DNA of 64,000 nucleotides from G965202915 sp965202915 (GTDB lineage: Bacteria; Pseudomonadota; Gammaproteobacteria; Eutrophobiales; Eutrophobiaceae): the NCBI GenBank assembly GCA_965202915.1, contig OZ241847.1, positions 1,674,001 to 1,738,000 of the forward strand, given 5' to 3'. Below, in pieces: positions 8,230 to 18,168 of the stretch (its first letter is position 1; each line of letters opens with the position of its first letter). Under the pieces are notes generated by a model. The model did not search any database, was not told where the DNA came from, and worked only from the letters and a program-made list of their open reading frames with translations. Made by a program: the position numbers and the translations under genes.

Positions 8230-8461
8230 AATAATCGTCCCTGCGTTTAATAAAATAACCCAGCAATTTTACAACCACTATCATCAAGGTGCAGACAATA
8301 AATCCATACACCACGTTGAAGGAAAAAAAATCGGCAATACTGAAATAGGCGTGCATTTTGATAAAAAATTCCGCAAATATGGTGATGATCAGGATCGCAG
8401 CGGCACCAATCCGAATCTTTTTAACGGTACTCGGCTGATATAGAAATTTAAGATTTATCAT
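8219..8461 (-). CDS. Small membrane protein of the antiporter operon, function unknown
   Basis: 80 residues with two predicted membrane helices (IRIGAAAILIITIFAEFFI and the stretch VVYGFIVCTLMIVVVKLL) and a charged end, KRRDDYYDV. I do not recognise a domain. It sits between two MnhD-type genes with a 3-base gap on one side and an overlap on the other, so it is translated with them and is probably an accessory subunit of the same membrane complex. Confidence 0.7.
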   Translation of the reverse strand: MINLKFLYQPSTVKKIRIGAAAILIITIFAEFFIKMHAYFSIADFFSFNVVYGFIVCTLMIVVVKLLGYFIKRRDDYYDV

Positions 8462-8464
8462 CAG

Positions 8465-9922
8465 TTAAATGATCCGCTCGGCAAGATTCAACACCCCGCC
8501 GGGCATGATAAAAAATAAAATGGTCAGCATCGCGGTAAGGCTTAATGCAATTAAAATGGGTGTGGGCGCTTCATGCACGCCCGGCGCCTGATCCGCTTGC
8601 CTGCGTTCAAAAAAGGCGGAATACACGATGGGCAGGAAATAGGCCGCGTTCAATAGCGTACTGATAATGATGACCGCGATAGCAAACCAGGCTTCCATCG
8701 AATACGCGCCTTGCAGGATATACCATTTGCTCACGAATCCGGCCGTCGGTGGAATGCCTATCATCGACAAACAACCGATGGTGAACGCGGTCATGGTAAC
8801 CGGCATGGCGCGGCCCACTCCGGCTAATTCACTGACCCTGGTTTTGTGCGTGGCCGTATAAATCGAACCGGCGGCAAAAAACAGAGTGATTTTTCCAAAC
8901 GCATGCGCAACCAGATGCAGTATTGCGCCGGTGATTGAAATCGGCACGAGTATGGCCGAGGCCATTATGATGTAAGACAGTTGGCTGATTGTGGAATAGG
9001 CCAGTCGGCGTTTCAGATTATCCGATTTTAATGCAATGATTGAGGCATAGATAATAGTGGCGCCTGATATATACAGCAATACCTGAGTATCCGGGGCGGC
9101 AAGCAGATAATCGGTGCCAAATACATAGATGATCACCTTGGTGACCGTGAACACACCGGCCTTTACAACGGCCACCGCATGTAACAGGGCGCTCACCGGG
9201 GTGGGTGCGACCATTGCGGCCGGCAACCATAGATGTATCGGTAACAACGCCGCCTTGCCGATGCCGTACATAAACAGCAATAGTAGAATTAAAACGTATT
9301 CGGTCTGCATATGCCCCGCAAGCATGCCCCCGGGCTTGAAATCCAAGGTGCCGGTGATACTCCAGACCCATATCATCGCCGGCAGCAGCAAACAGATAGA
9401 AGTCGATAACAGAAATCCAAGATAAACCCGGCCCGCCTTTACCGCTTTATCATCGCCTTTATGGGTGACCAGGGGATAGGTTGAAAGTGTCAGGCCTTCA
9501 TAAAAAATAAATAATGTTAACAAGTCGCCGGCGAAGGCAATGCCGATGGTAAAAAAAATCGCCAACGCAAAGAATATATAGAATCGAGTTTGATGTTTTT
9601 CATTATTCCCCCGCATATACCCGATAGAATAGATCGAGTTCACGATCCACAGCAATGAGGCCACCAGGGCAAAAATCAGTCCCAGGGGTTCAATCAAAAA
9701 ATTGATTCCCGCGCCGCCCGGGAAGATCTGTATGAGATCGATTTTTGGCGGATTGCCGTCAAGCACCGGTTTGATAAGCAGGCTGATCAGTGCCAGTAGA
9801 ATAATGCCGCCGATGATGGTGGCCGTCTCTCTTATATCCGGGCGCGCGCGGTTTAACGCGATAAAAAACACGGTGATGATCGGCGTCAGCAAAGCCAATA
9901 GGATGACCGTGGCACTATCCAT
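8465..9922 (-). CDS. Monovalent cation/H+ antiporter subunit D family protein
   Basis: 485 residues, about 14 membrane helices. The residues needed for proton movement in this family are present: Glu142 (LFIFYEGLTLSTYPL), Lys223 (GIGKAALLPIHLWLP), and Lys254 and Lys262 (AVVKAGVFTVTKVIIY). It belongs to the NuoL/M/N-MrpA/D group. It overlaps the next upstream subunit gene by 8 bases, so translation is coupled. It probably works with the NuoK-like subunit and the two other large subunits in one inner-membrane complex. Confidence 0.88.
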   Translation of the reverse strand: MDSATVILLALLTPIITVFFIALNRARPDIRETATIIGGIILLALISLLIKPVLDGNPPKIDLIQIFPGGAGINFLIEPLGLIFALVASLLWIVNSIYSIGYMRGNNEKHQTRFYIFFALAIFFTIGIAFAGDLLTLFIFYEGLTLSTYPLVTHKGDDKAVKAGRVYLGFLLSTSICLLLPAMIWVWSITGTLDFKPGGMLAGHMQTEYVLILLLLFMYGIGKAALLPIHLWLPAAMVAPTPVSALLHAVAVVKAGVFTVTKVIIYVFGTDYLLAAPDTQVLLYISGATIIYASIIALKSDNLKRRLAYSTISQLSYIIMASAILVPISITGAILHLVAHAFGKITLFFAAGSIYTATHKTRVSELAGVGRAMPVTMTAFTIGCLSMIGIPPTAGFVSKWYILQGAYSMEAWFAIAVIIISTLLNAAYFLPIVYSAFFERRQADQAPGVHEAPTPILIALSLTAMLTILFFIMPGGVLNLAERII

Positions 9923-11402
9923 TATTCGGCCCCAGGAGAAATGCCGCGGCTTGTTCGGCGATACCGGCGGTCAATGCGGTATTCAGGCCAAAAAACAGAT
10001 TCAACGCCGCCAGTACGGATAACGCCGCCATGATCCCCGATAGTCGCCCGTTGCCGGATAACCCCGTTGCCGCGGTTAATGGCTTGAAATAAATCGATTC
10101 AGCAACCCGCCAGACGTAGATCACCGCCAGCAATGAGGCCACGAGGATAACCAGTGCAATGATCCATAATCCCTGTTCCAGACTGGCCTGGATCAAATAC
10201 CATTTACTGATGAACCCGGCGGTTAACGGGACGCCGATAAGGCTTAGGCCGGCGATCATAAATATCGCCATGGTCCAGGGCATCAGTTTGCCGGTACCAT
10301 TGAGCCGGTCGATTGAAAGGGTATTGAATTTGTACCCTATCGAACCGACGCACATGAATAAGGTTGTTTTAATGATCGCGTGATTAAACATGTGCACTAA
10401 TGCCGCGGTGATTCCGGCAATGCTGTTAAAACTGATCGCCAACACCATGTAGCCTATTTGGGCAATGCTTGAATAAGCGAGCAGCATCGGAAGATTATCC
10501 TGCCTTATGGCCATTATCGACCCATAAAAAATGGTGATCACCGAGAGCAGCATCAAAATATGGCCTATTTGCATTGTATCAAAGACATACTCAGGGGGAA
10601 AAACCGAATAGAGAAACCGAATGAATACGTAAATAAACACTTTGGTTGTAGTGCCGGCCAGGAAAGTGGCGACGGAGGAAGGGGCATGGGTATAGGCGTT
10701 GGGCAACCATGTATGCAATGGAAATACCGCGCATTTGATAAAAATCCCTATGGTAAAAAACGCCAGCGCAGTTTTAACGGTGCTGGTGTGTATGACCTCC
10801 GGCAGGCGCTGATAAATATCGGCCATATTGAGTGTCCCGGTCATAACGTACAATAACCCGACGGAGAGGAGTATGAAGGTCGCGCCTATGGTGCCATATA
10901 TCAAATATTCATAGGCTGAAAACAATGCCCGTTTATCCTTGCCGACACTGATTAAGGCATAGGATGAAAGAGAGGCAATTTCTATAAACACAAACAGGTT
11001 GAACGCATCGCCGGTGACGATCACGCCCAGCAGTCCGGCCAGATTCAGTAAAAAAGCCGCATAAAAAAGATAAATCCGGTCACTGGCAACTTCACTCCTG
11101 ACCAGGCCGTGACTGCCGGATAAAATGATCGCCGCGAGCCCGGTTATGAAAACGGATACAAACGCATTGACCTTATCCAGTCGGTATTCTATTCCCCAGG
11201 GAGCTAACCAGTCTCCTATGGCGTAACTCATCATCCCGGTATCAATAACCTGCTGTAATAATAAACAGGATATGATAAAGCTCGCCCAGGCCACCGCCGC
11301 GGTCAGCAGCCAGGTCAAGGTAACGTGGCGGATGATGATGCAGATTGGGGCAAAGATAAGCGGCACCAATACCTGCAGGATGATAAGATGCGCGCCGATC
11401 AC
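9915..11402 (-). CDS. mnhD: Monovalent cation/H+ antiporter subunit D (MnhD/MrpD-like)
   Basis: 495 residues, the most canonical MrpD of the three large subunits. Glu141 is in LFVFIEIASLSSYALI, Lys223 in FIKCAVFPLHTWLPNAY, and Lys254 in TTTKVFIYVFIRF. The sequence YTHAPSSVATFLAG is typical of Mrp/Mnh D proteins. It overlaps the mnhC-like gene by 4 bases. The Mrp family exchanges Na+ or K+ for H+ and supports pH and salt homeostasis. Related subunits also form part of energy-converting hydrogenase-like complexes. Confidence 0.9.
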   Translation of the reverse strand: MIGAHLIILQVLVPLIFAPICIIIRHVTLTWLLTAAVAWASFIISCLLLQQVIDTGMMSYAIGDWLAPWGIEYRLDKVNAFVSVFITGLAAIILSGSHGLVRSEVASDRIYLFYAAFLLNLAGLLGVIVTGDAFNLFVFIEIASLSSYALISVGKDKRALFSAYEYLIYGTIGATFILLSVGLLYVMTGTLNMADIYQRLPEVIHTSTVKTALAFFTIGIFIKCAVFPLHTWLPNAYTHAPSSVATFLAGTTTKVFIYVFIRFLYSVFPPEYVFDTMQIGHILMLLSVITIFYGSIMAIRQDNLPMLLAYSSIAQIGYMVLAISFNSIAGITAALVHMFNHAIIKTTLFMCVGSIGYKFNTLSIDRLNGTGKLMPWTMAIFMIAGLSLIGVPLTAGFISKWYLIQASLEQGLWIIALVILVASLLAVIYVWRVAESIYFKPLTAATGLSGNGRLSGIMAALSVLAALNLFFGLNTALTAGIAEQAAAFLLGPNNG

Positions 11403-11758
11403 GGATCACCCATATGATCTTTAATTTCGTCTTCTTCCACGGTCCCAAAGGCCTTATATATTCTGGCGGTCAATGCAAGCCCCAACGCGGTGGTGGCAAT
11501 ACCGACGACAATTGCGGTAAGGATCAGTACGTGCGGCAGCGGACTCGAGTAGAGGCTGTAGGAGTCGGATAATATGGGCGCCGTCCCCCCCTGAATTTTT
11601 CCCATGGAAATGAAAAAAACAAATACCGACGCCTGAAATAAACTCAGGCCGATCAATTTCTTGATCAGGTTGCCATGGGTAATAATAATATAAAAACCCA
11701 CCATCATTAAGATGATCACCATCCAGTAACTAAACAGGCCGACTATGCTCATGTTCAC
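11399..11758 (-). CDS. mnhC: Cation/H+ antiporter subunit C (MnhC/NuoK-like)
   Basis: 119 residues with three membrane helices. The stretch GNLIKKLIGLSLFQASVFVFFIS and the later DPLPHVLILTAIVVGIA-type motif (here SPLPHVLILTAIVVGIA) mark the NuoK/MrpC family. First gene of the minus-strand operon. The genes for MrpE, F, G, A and B that usually precede or surround it are not in the window, and the next gene upstream is a tRNA on the other strand. The 285 bases between them hold the operon promoter, but I see no clear consensus. Confidence 0.9.
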   Translation of the reverse strand: MNMSIVGLFSYWMVIILMMVGFYIIITHGNLIKKLIGLSLFQASVFVFFISMGKIQGGTAPILSDSYSLYSSPLPHVLILTAIVVGIATTALGLALTARIYKAFGTVEEDEIKDHMGDP

Positions 11759-12043
11759 GTCTCAAATATATAGAATCAGAAAATTTCAGGACAGAATTTG
11801 TTAAAGCTGGTGTATTATAACGGAAAATGTCGTTAGCAAGGCCATTGGGTCGGATTGAATGTTTGTTAAGCCCATAATGGATCGATCCCTTGCTCCCAGG
11901 GCCGCCCAAACGTGCCAAGTGAACGCGGATGATAATTGCTGATGGGTAATGCTGAAGCCAGATACAATCAAAATCGACGTTGGTACGGGCCGGTCGGGGA
12001 TTTTTGTCGCCCTGGTAATAAGGCATCGGGGGGTTCGGACGCG

Positions 12044-12128
12044 GCGAAAGTGGCGGAATTGGCAGACGCGCTGGGTTTAGGTCCCAGTGGGGTAACCCGT
12101 GAGAGTTCGAGTCTCTCCTTTCGCACCA
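12044..12128 (+). tRNA. tRNA-Leu(TAG)
   Basis: Acceptor stem GCGAAAG pairs with CTTTCGC, followed by A and an encoded CCA. The anticodon loop TTTAGGT (12076-12082) carries TAG at 12078-12080, reading CUA codons. A long variable arm (class II tRNA) and the T-loop GTTCGAGTC are present. It lies 25 bases before tig on the same strand, so the two may share a transcript. Confidence 0.97.
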
Positions 12129-12153
12129 ACCATACAACACGGAAATACTGTTA

Positions 12154-13491
12154 ATGCAAGTAGTTGTTGAAAATACAGGTTCATTGGAACGCAAAATACG
12201 CGTGGACCTGCCGGAAGAAAGAGTGCTGGGTCAGATTAAAGAGCGTTTGCATTCGCTGATGCGCACCACCCGAGTAAGCGGATTTCGCCCCGGCAAGGTC
12301 CCGATGAAGATTATCGAAAGCCGCTATGGAGGCAGAGTAAGGCGGGAGATCGTCAGTGAAATGATTCGTACCAGCCTGTATGAGGCCTTGCAGCAGGAAA
12401 ATCTAAAGCCGGCCAATACCCCCCGGATCGATCAAATAGAGGACAAAGAGGGCAATGATCTGAGCTACACCGCGTCTTTCGAGGTGTATCCCGAAATTAA
12501 TTTGACCCCGATGGATGCATTGGAGATAGAAAAGCCGACCACCGATATCAGTCAGCGGGACGTTGATAAAATGGTGGAGGGGTTGAGAAGACGGCACGCC
12601 GGTTTCAACAGCGTTGCGAGGGTGGCGGCGATTGGAGACGTATTGAACATTAATTTTGAAGGGAAAATAGACGGGCGGGTTTTTGACGGCGGTAACGCGG
12701 AACAATACGAGCTGGAATTGGGGTCCGGTGCATTGATTGAAGGCTTTGAACAGGGGTTGACGGGAAAATCAGCAAACCAGGACGTACGGCTTAAATTGAA
12801 ATTGCCGGAAAATTATTATGATCAGGATTTGAAGGGTAAAGAGGCCGAGTTTGATATTCATATTAATGAGGTCAAAGAGGTTGTATTACCGGAACTGAAT
12901 GACGAATTATTTCAGAAATACGGGGTTAAACAGGGCGGCGTTGATGCGTTCAGGGCGGAGATACGGGATAATATGGACCGTCAGGCCGGAATGGTGATCC
13001 GTGGTAAATTAAAGGACGCGGTATTGGAGGCATTATTAAATGCAAATAAAATCGAACTGCCTCAATCCCTGATACACAAGGCAGAGGATAGGCTGCGACA
13101 ACAGATGAAGCAAAACCTGAGCCCGAATGATACGACCTCTTCGGGGCCGGATACGGCCGCCGATAAACGATTTGTCGCGCAGGCGAGCAGGCAGGTTGCA
13201 TTACAGCTGATTCTATCCGCGGTGATCAGCAAAAATGAGCTCAAGACCGATCCGGCCAAAGTCAGGGCCATTATTGAGCAGGTGGCCGCGGGCTATGAAA
13301 GCCCGGACACGGTGATAAACTGGTACTATTCCAACCAGCAAAAGCTTGCCGAGGTGGAGGCTTTGGCATTGGAAGACGAGGTGGTTGACTGGGTCGCAAA
13401 ACAGGCCAATATCACCGACAGGGCTTATACGTTTGACGAACTTATGAATAACGGGCAGACTATTCCCCCGGGCGTTCCATTAAACACTTGA
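12154..13491 (+). CDS. tig: Trigger factor, ribosome-associated chaperone and prolyl isomerase
   Basis: 445 residues with the usual three parts: an N-terminal ribosome-binding domain with the signature GFRPGKVPMKIIESRYG, a central FKBP-type isomerase domain (GDVLNINFEGKIDGRVFDGG, GSGALIEGFEQGL), and a long helical C-terminal chaperone domain. It binds nascent chains at ribosomal protein L23. It is the first of the tig-clpP-clpX-lon cluster, the standard order in gammaproteobacteria. Confidence 0.97.
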   Translation: MQVVVENTGSLERKIRVDLPEERVLGQIKERLHSLMRTTRVSGFRPGKVPMKIIESRYGGRVRREIVSEMIRTSLYEALQQENLKPANTPRIDQIEDKEGNDLSYTASFEVYPEINLTPMDALEIEKPTTDISQRDVDKMVEGLRRRHAGFNSVARVAAIGDVLNINFEGKIDGRVFDGGNAEQYELELGSGALIEGFEQGLTGKSANQDVRLKLKLPENYYDQDLKGKEAEFDIHINEVKEVVLPELNDELFQKYGVKQGGVDAFRAEIRDNMDRQAGMVIRGKLKDAVLEALLNANKIELPQSLIHKAEDRLRQQMKQNLSPNDTTSSGPDTAADKRFVAQASRQVALQLILSAVISKNELKTDPAKVRAIIEQVAAGYESPDTVINWYYSNQQKLAEVEALALEDEVVDWVAKQANITDRAYTFDELMNNGQTIPPGVPLNT

Positions 13492-13499
13492 ATAGCTTC

Positions 13500-14153
13500 A
13501 TGGAAAATAAGGAAACACAAGCACTCAACCTGGTGCCGATGGTGGTTGAACAGACTTCTCGCGGGGAGCGTGCCTATGATATTTATTCCCGCTTGCTGAA
13601 GGAGCGGGTCGTATTCCTGGTCGGTCCGGTTGAAGACCACGTTGCCAATCTGATCGTGGCGCAATTATTGTTCCTGGAATCGGAAAATCCCGACAAGGAT
13701 ATTCATCTCTACATTAATTCACCCGGCGGCTCGGTTTCATCGGGCCTGGCAATTTATGATACCATGCAGTTTATCAGGCCGGACGTGAGCACAATGTGTA
13801 TCGGACAATCGGCCAGCATGGGGGCGTTATTGCTGACCGGCGGCACCAAAGGCAAACGCTATGCTCTGCCTCATTCAAGGGTCATGATCCATCAACCATT
13901 GGGTGGATTTCAGGGGCAGGCCACCGATATAGACATCCATGCCAGGGAAATTCTGAAGGCCCGTGAACGTTTAAATGAAATTTTGACCCGGCATACCGGG
14001 CAGCCGTTGGAGACGATTCAGGCGGACACCGAACGCGACTATTTTATGAGCTCAGCCGAGGCCTGTGAATACGGCTTAATTGACACAGTGCTTGAAGAAA
14101 GAACGAAGATTAATGAACAGGACGAAAAAGAAGCCGAGATGGTGAAGAAATAG
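13500..14153 (+). CDS. clpP: ATP-dependent Clp protease proteolytic subunit
   Basis: 217 residues from the ATG at 13500. The frame is open to 13488, but that TTG overlaps the end of tig. The catalytic triad Ser106 (GQSASMGA), His131 (HSRVMIHQP) and a later Asp is visible, with the oligomer-interface segment LYINSPGGSVSSGLAIYDTM. It forms the 14-subunit chamber that ClpX feeds with unfolded substrates. Confidence 0.97.
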   Translation: MENKETQALNLVPMVVEQTSRGERAYDIYSRLLKERVVFLVGPVEDHVANLIVAQLLFLESENPDKDIHLYINSPGGSVSSGLAIYDTMQFIRPDVSTMCIGQSASMGALLLTGGTKGKRYALPHSRVMIHQPLGGFQGQATDIDIHAREILKARERLNEILTRHTGQPLETIQADTERDYFMSSAEACEYGLIDTVLEERTKINEQDEKEAEMVKK

Positions 14154-14193
14154 TCGGGATAAATATGATTTCCATAACTCTTGAGAACACGTT

Positions 14194-15474
14194 ATGAGTG
14201 ACGGCACACAAAACAATAACAGCGAATCTGAGCGTCTTCTTTATTGCTCTTTTTGCGGCAAGAGCCAGCATGAAGTGAGAAAATTAATCGCCGGTCCTTC
14301 GGTATTTATCTGTGATGAATGCGTTGAACTCTGCAACGATATCATCCGCGAGGAAATACACGGCACGTCGGTCAACGATAGAAGGGCGAGCCTGCCCACC
14401 CCGCATGAAATCAAGCAATTTCTGGATGAATACGTTATTGGCCAGGAACAATCCAAAAAGATCCTTTCGGTTGCGGTCTATAACCATTATAAGCGCCTTG
14501 AACAGGGATTGGAGAACTCGGAAGTCGAATTGGCCAAGAGTAACGTGCTGTTAATCGGGCCGACCGGCAGCGGTAAAACGCTGCTTGCGGAAACCATGGC
14601 TCGATTATTAAACGTACCCTTTACCATAGCCGATGCCACGACGCTCACCGAGGCCGGCTACGTCGGGGAAGACGTCGAAAATATCATTCAGAAACTGTTG
14701 CAAAAATGCGACTACGACGTTGACAAGGCGCAAACCGGCATCGTCTATATCGATGAAATCGATAAAATCTCCCGTAAATCCGATAATCCTTCCATTACCC
14801 GCGACGTTTCCGGGGAAGGCGTGCAACAGGCCCTGTTGAAACTGATCGAAGGCACAATAGCCTCGGTTCCGCCGCAAGGGGGAAGAAAGCATCCGCAACA
14901 GGAATTTCTCAAGGTCAACACGGCAAATATCCTGTTTATGTGCGGCGGCACGTTTGCCGGTCTGGACAAAATTATCAGAGACCGTTCCGAAAAGGGCGGG
15001 ATAGGATTTTCGGCCAGGGTCAAGAGTAAGGACGATAAAAAGAGCATGAGCGATCTGTTACGCGAGATCGAACCCGAAGATTTGATTCAATATGGCCTGA
15101 TCCCGGAATTTGTCGGCCGGTTGCCGGTGGTGACAACCCTGGATGAACTGGATGAAGAGCAATTGGTGAGGATCCTGTTGGAACCAAAGAATGCGATCAC
15201 CAAACAATATACCCGACTGTTTGAAATGGAGGGTTGCGTGATTGAATTTTTTGAGGACGCATTACGCGCCGTGTCTAAGAAATCCATGGAACGGAAAACC
15301 GGCGCCCGCGGGTTGAGATCGGTGCTTGAAAACGTGCTGCTCGATACCATGTATGATTTGCCTTCCACGAACAATGTATCGAAAGTGGTGATCGATGCAA
15401 ACGTGATTAATAACAACGCCAAACCCTTGATCATCTATGAAGGCTCTGATATGCCTCAGGTGGCGGCGGATTGA
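14194..15474 (+). CDS. clpX: Clp protease ATP-binding subunit ClpX
   Basis: 426 residues. The N-terminal C4 zinc-binding domain (CSFCGK ... CDECVELC) is followed by an AAA+ core with Walker A GPTGSGKT, Walker B IVYIDEIDKI and the pore segment GYVGEDV. The IGF tripeptide (GGIGFSARVK) that docks onto ClpP is present, and so is the sensor-2 region RKTGARGLRSVLE. It lies 40 bases after clpP, so they form one operon. Confidence 0.98.
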   Translation: MSDGTQNNNSESERLLYCSFCGKSQHEVRKLIAGPSVFICDECVELCNDIIREEIHGTSVNDRRASLPTPHEIKQFLDEYVIGQEQSKKILSVAVYNHYKRLEQGLENSEVELAKSNVLLIGPTGSGKTLLAETMARLLNVPFTIADATTLTEAGYVGEDVENIIQKLLQKCDYDVDKAQTGIVYIDEIDKISRKSDNPSITRDVSGEGVQQALLKLIEGTIASVPPQGGRKHPQQEFLKVNTANILFMCGGTFAGLDKIIRDRSEKGGIGFSARVKSKDDKKSMSDLLREIEPEDLIQYGLIPEFVGRLPVVTTLDELDEEQLVRILLEPKNAITKQYTRLFEMEGCVIEFFEDALRAVSKKSMERKTGARGLRSVLENVLLDTMYDLPSTNNVSKVVIDANVINNNAKPLIIYEGSDMPQVAAD

Positions 15475-15496
15475 TCCCGTTTTTTATTGCGGCGGG

Positions 15497-15524
15497 CTTG
15501 AATTTTTGTTGCCAACGGCCATCT
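15497..15524 (+). promoter_or_regulatory. Sigma-32-type heat-shock promoter upstream of lon
   Basis: CTTGAAT (15497-15503), a 14-base spacer, then GCCATCT (15518-15524) closely fits the sigma-32 pattern CTTGAAA-N(11-16)-CCCATnT. It sits about 50 bases before the lon ATG, in the only sizeable gap of the clpX-lon region. lon is a classical heat-shock gene, so the match is biologically sensible. Confidence 0.55.
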
Positions 15525-15576
15525 AATTGGATAGATACCGAGAACCAAAGCGGGAGTAATCAAAGCGGGGCTGAAT

Positions 15577-18012
15577 ATGCAAAAGAAACAATCTAAAAAA
15601 GACACGGCTTCATTCACTTATCCGATATTGCCGCTAAGAGACGTTGTGGTATATCCGCACATGGTCATTCCATTATTTGTCGGTCGGGAAAAATCCGTCA
15701 GGGCCCTGAACAAGGCCATGAAAGGAGACAAACAAATACTGTTGGTCGCCCAGAAAAGCGCGGTGGAAGATGAGCCCGGCAGAAACGAGATTTACAAGGT
15801 CGGCACCCTGGCAAATATTCTGCAACTGCTTAAATTGCCGGACGGCACGATTAAGGTGCTGGTGGAAGGTACCACAAGAGTGCGTATCGTCAGCTTTGCC
15901 GAGGTTGAAAATATGTTCGCCGCAAAGGCGGAATTACTGGATACCGTGGATTTCGATGAACGTCAAATAGATATAATATCACGTTCCGCGCTCCATCACT
16001 TTGACCAGTACGTGAAACTCAATAAAAAAATTCCCCCGGAGATCATTTCTTCTCTGACCAGCATAGATGATCCCGGTCGTCTGGCCGATACCATCGCCGC
16101 ACATATGTCGATCAAGATTGAGGACAAGCAACACGTACTTGAGATCACCGATATCCGCGATCGGCTGGAGCATTTGATCCTCCTTATGCAGGAAGAAATG
16201 GACCTGCTGCAGGTGGAGAAACGCATTCGCGGTCGGGTTAAGAACCAGATGGAAAAGAGTCAACGCGAATATTATCTGAATGAACAAATGAAGGCCATTC
16301 AGAAAGAATTGGGCGACGTGGAGAATGTAACCACCGAAGCCGACACGCTTGCCCAGAAGATAAAAAAAGCCGGCATGCATAAAGATGCAAAAGAGAAGGC
16401 GGTGGCCGAACTGAATAAATTAAAACTGATGTCACCGATGTCGGCCGAGGCCACCGTGGTTAGAAATTATATCGATTGGCTGGTCGGAATGCCGTGGAAA
16501 AAACGCAGCAAGGTTTCAAAAAACATTGCCCGGGCTGAGCAGATCCTTGAGCAGGATCACTATGGTCTGGAAAAAGTGAAAGAGCGTATTCTCGAATATA
16601 TGGCGGTGCAGCAACGCATCAAAAAAATGAAAGGGCCGATTTTATGTCTGGTTGGCCCGCCGGGGGTGGGTAAAACCTCGCTGGGGCGCTCGATAGCGCG
16701 GGCGACCTGCCGGGAATTTGTGCGCATGTCCCTGGGCGGCGTGCGCGATGAAGCCGAAATAAGGGGGCATCGCCGTACTTATATAGGCTCCATGCCCGGG
16801 AAAATCATCCAAAGCATGTTTAAGGTGGGTAAAAAGAATCCCCTGTTTCTATTGGATGAGATCGACAAGATGGCAATGGATTTTCGGGGAGACCCGGCCT
16901 CGGCCCTGTTGGAAGTGCTCGATCCGGAACAAAATAACAGCTTTAGTGACCATTACCTTGAGGTGGATTATGATTTATCGGAGGTAATGTTCGTCACCAC
17001 CGCAAACAGTCTCAATATTCCCGCGGCCTTGCTCGATCGTATGGAAGTGATACATATTTCGGGTTACACCGAAGATGAAAAAGTCAACATTATGAAGCGC
17101 TATCTGTTCCCAAAACAGCTTGAACGCAACGGCCTCAAATCGGATGAGATAAGTATTGGTGAAAATACCATCAGGGATATTATTCGCTATTATACCCGTG
17201 AGGCGGGGGTGCGCAGTCTGGAAAGGGAGGTGGTGAACATCTGCCGCAAAGTGGTGAAACAAATACTGCTTAAACCCACCGGCAAACGCAATATCATCAC
17301 TCCCAAAAAACTTGAAAAGCTGCTGGGCATAAAACGGTTTCGCTTTGGCCGGGCCGAAGAGGAAAACCGCATCGGTCAGGTTACCGGCCTGGCATGGACT
17401 GAGGTGGGCGGTGACTTATTAACCATTGAAGCGGCGGTCGTTCCCGGCAAAGGCAGGGCAACCCGCACCGGGCAGTTGGGCGACGTCATGCAGGAGTCGA
17501 TCGAAGCCGCGATGACCGTGGTCAGGAGCCGAAGTAACATTCTTGGGATAGACGCGGAGTTCTATAAAACCCATGATTTTCATATACACGTTCCGGAGGG
17601 GGCGACCCCGAAAGACGGACCCAGCGCCGGGGTTGCGATGTGTACCGCGTTGGTTTCCGCCTTATGCGGCATACCCGTTAAATCAAGCGTGGTAATGACC
17701 GGTGAAATTACCCTCAGGGGTGAGGTCTTGCCGATAGGCGGGTTGAAGGAAAAATTACTGGCGGCATTACGAGGGGGAATAGAGACCGTGCTGATTCCCC
17801 ATGATAATGAAAGAGAATTGGCCGAGATACCGAAAAATATCAAGCAAAAACTGGATATAAAACCGGTACGCTGGATAGATGAAATACTGGAAATAGCGTT
17901 ACAACACATGCCTGTTCCATTGAGCGACGATGGCCGGCAAGCGGATAAAATCATCGATAAGGAAAAAAAGACCGGCGGCCAGAAAAAGGACCGCACCATA
18001 AGGCCGCATTGA
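15577..18012 (+). CDS. lon: ATP-dependent protease La (Lon)
   Basis: 811 residues with the LonA layout: an N-terminal substrate-binding domain (PILPLRDVVVYPHMVIPLF), AAA+ motor with Walker A GPPGVGKTS and Walker B LFLLDEIDKM, and a C-terminal protease domain with the Ser in DGPSAGVAM and the Lys in GGLKEKLLAA forming the catalytic dyad. It degrades misfolded and regulatory proteins in the cytoplasm. The C-terminus is extended by a Lys/Asp-rich tail (DKIIDKEKKTGGQKKDR). Confidence 0.97.
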   Translation: MQKKQSKKDTASFTYPILPLRDVVVYPHMVIPLFVGREKSVRALNKAMKGDKQILLVAQKSAVEDEPGRNEIYKVGTLANILQLLKLPDGTIKVLVEGTTRVRIVSFAEVENMFAAKAELLDTVDFDERQIDIISRSALHHFDQYVKLNKKIPPEIISSLTSIDDPGRLADTIAAHMSIKIEDKQHVLEITDIRDRLEHLILLMQEEMDLLQVEKRIRGRVKNQMEKSQREYYLNEQMKAIQKELGDVENVTTEADTLAQKIKKAGMHKDAKEKAVAELNKLKLMSPMSAEATVVRNYIDWLVGMPWKKRSKVSKNIARAEQILEQDHYGLEKVKERILEYMAVQQRIKKMKGPILCLVGPPGVGKTSLGRSIARATCREFVRMSLGGVRDEAEIRGHRRTYIGSMPGKIIQSMFKVGKKNPLFLLDEIDKMAMDFRGDPASALLEVLDPEQNNSFSDHYLEVDYDLSEVMFVTTANSLNIPAALLDRMEVIHISGYTEDEKVNIMKRYLFPKQLERNGLKSDEISIGENTIRDIIRYYTREAGVRSLEREVVNICRKVVKQILLKPTGKRNIITPKKLEKLLGIKRFRFGRAEEENRIGQVTGLAWTEVGGDLLTIEAAVVPGKGRATRTGQLGDVMQESIEAAMTVVRSRSNILGIDAEFYKTHDFHIHVPEGATPKDGPSAGVAMCTALVSALCGIPVKSSVVMTGEITLRGEVLPIGGLKEKLLAALRGGIETVLIPHDNERELAEIPKNIKQKLDIKPVRWIDEILEIALQHMPVPLSDDGRQADKIIDKEKKTGGQKKDRTIRPH

Positions 18013-18168
18013 TATTGGCTCAGAGTATCAATTCGCGTGCCGCCCAGGCTCGCCCGCCCGGGCAATAACCCGACCACCGAAGCCACATTATTTTCCCAAC
18101 CGGCCACCGCCGCCCGCAGGCCGGGCAATTAAAATCGTTGCCGCTGTCCGCCGGCGTCAAATGTTTGC

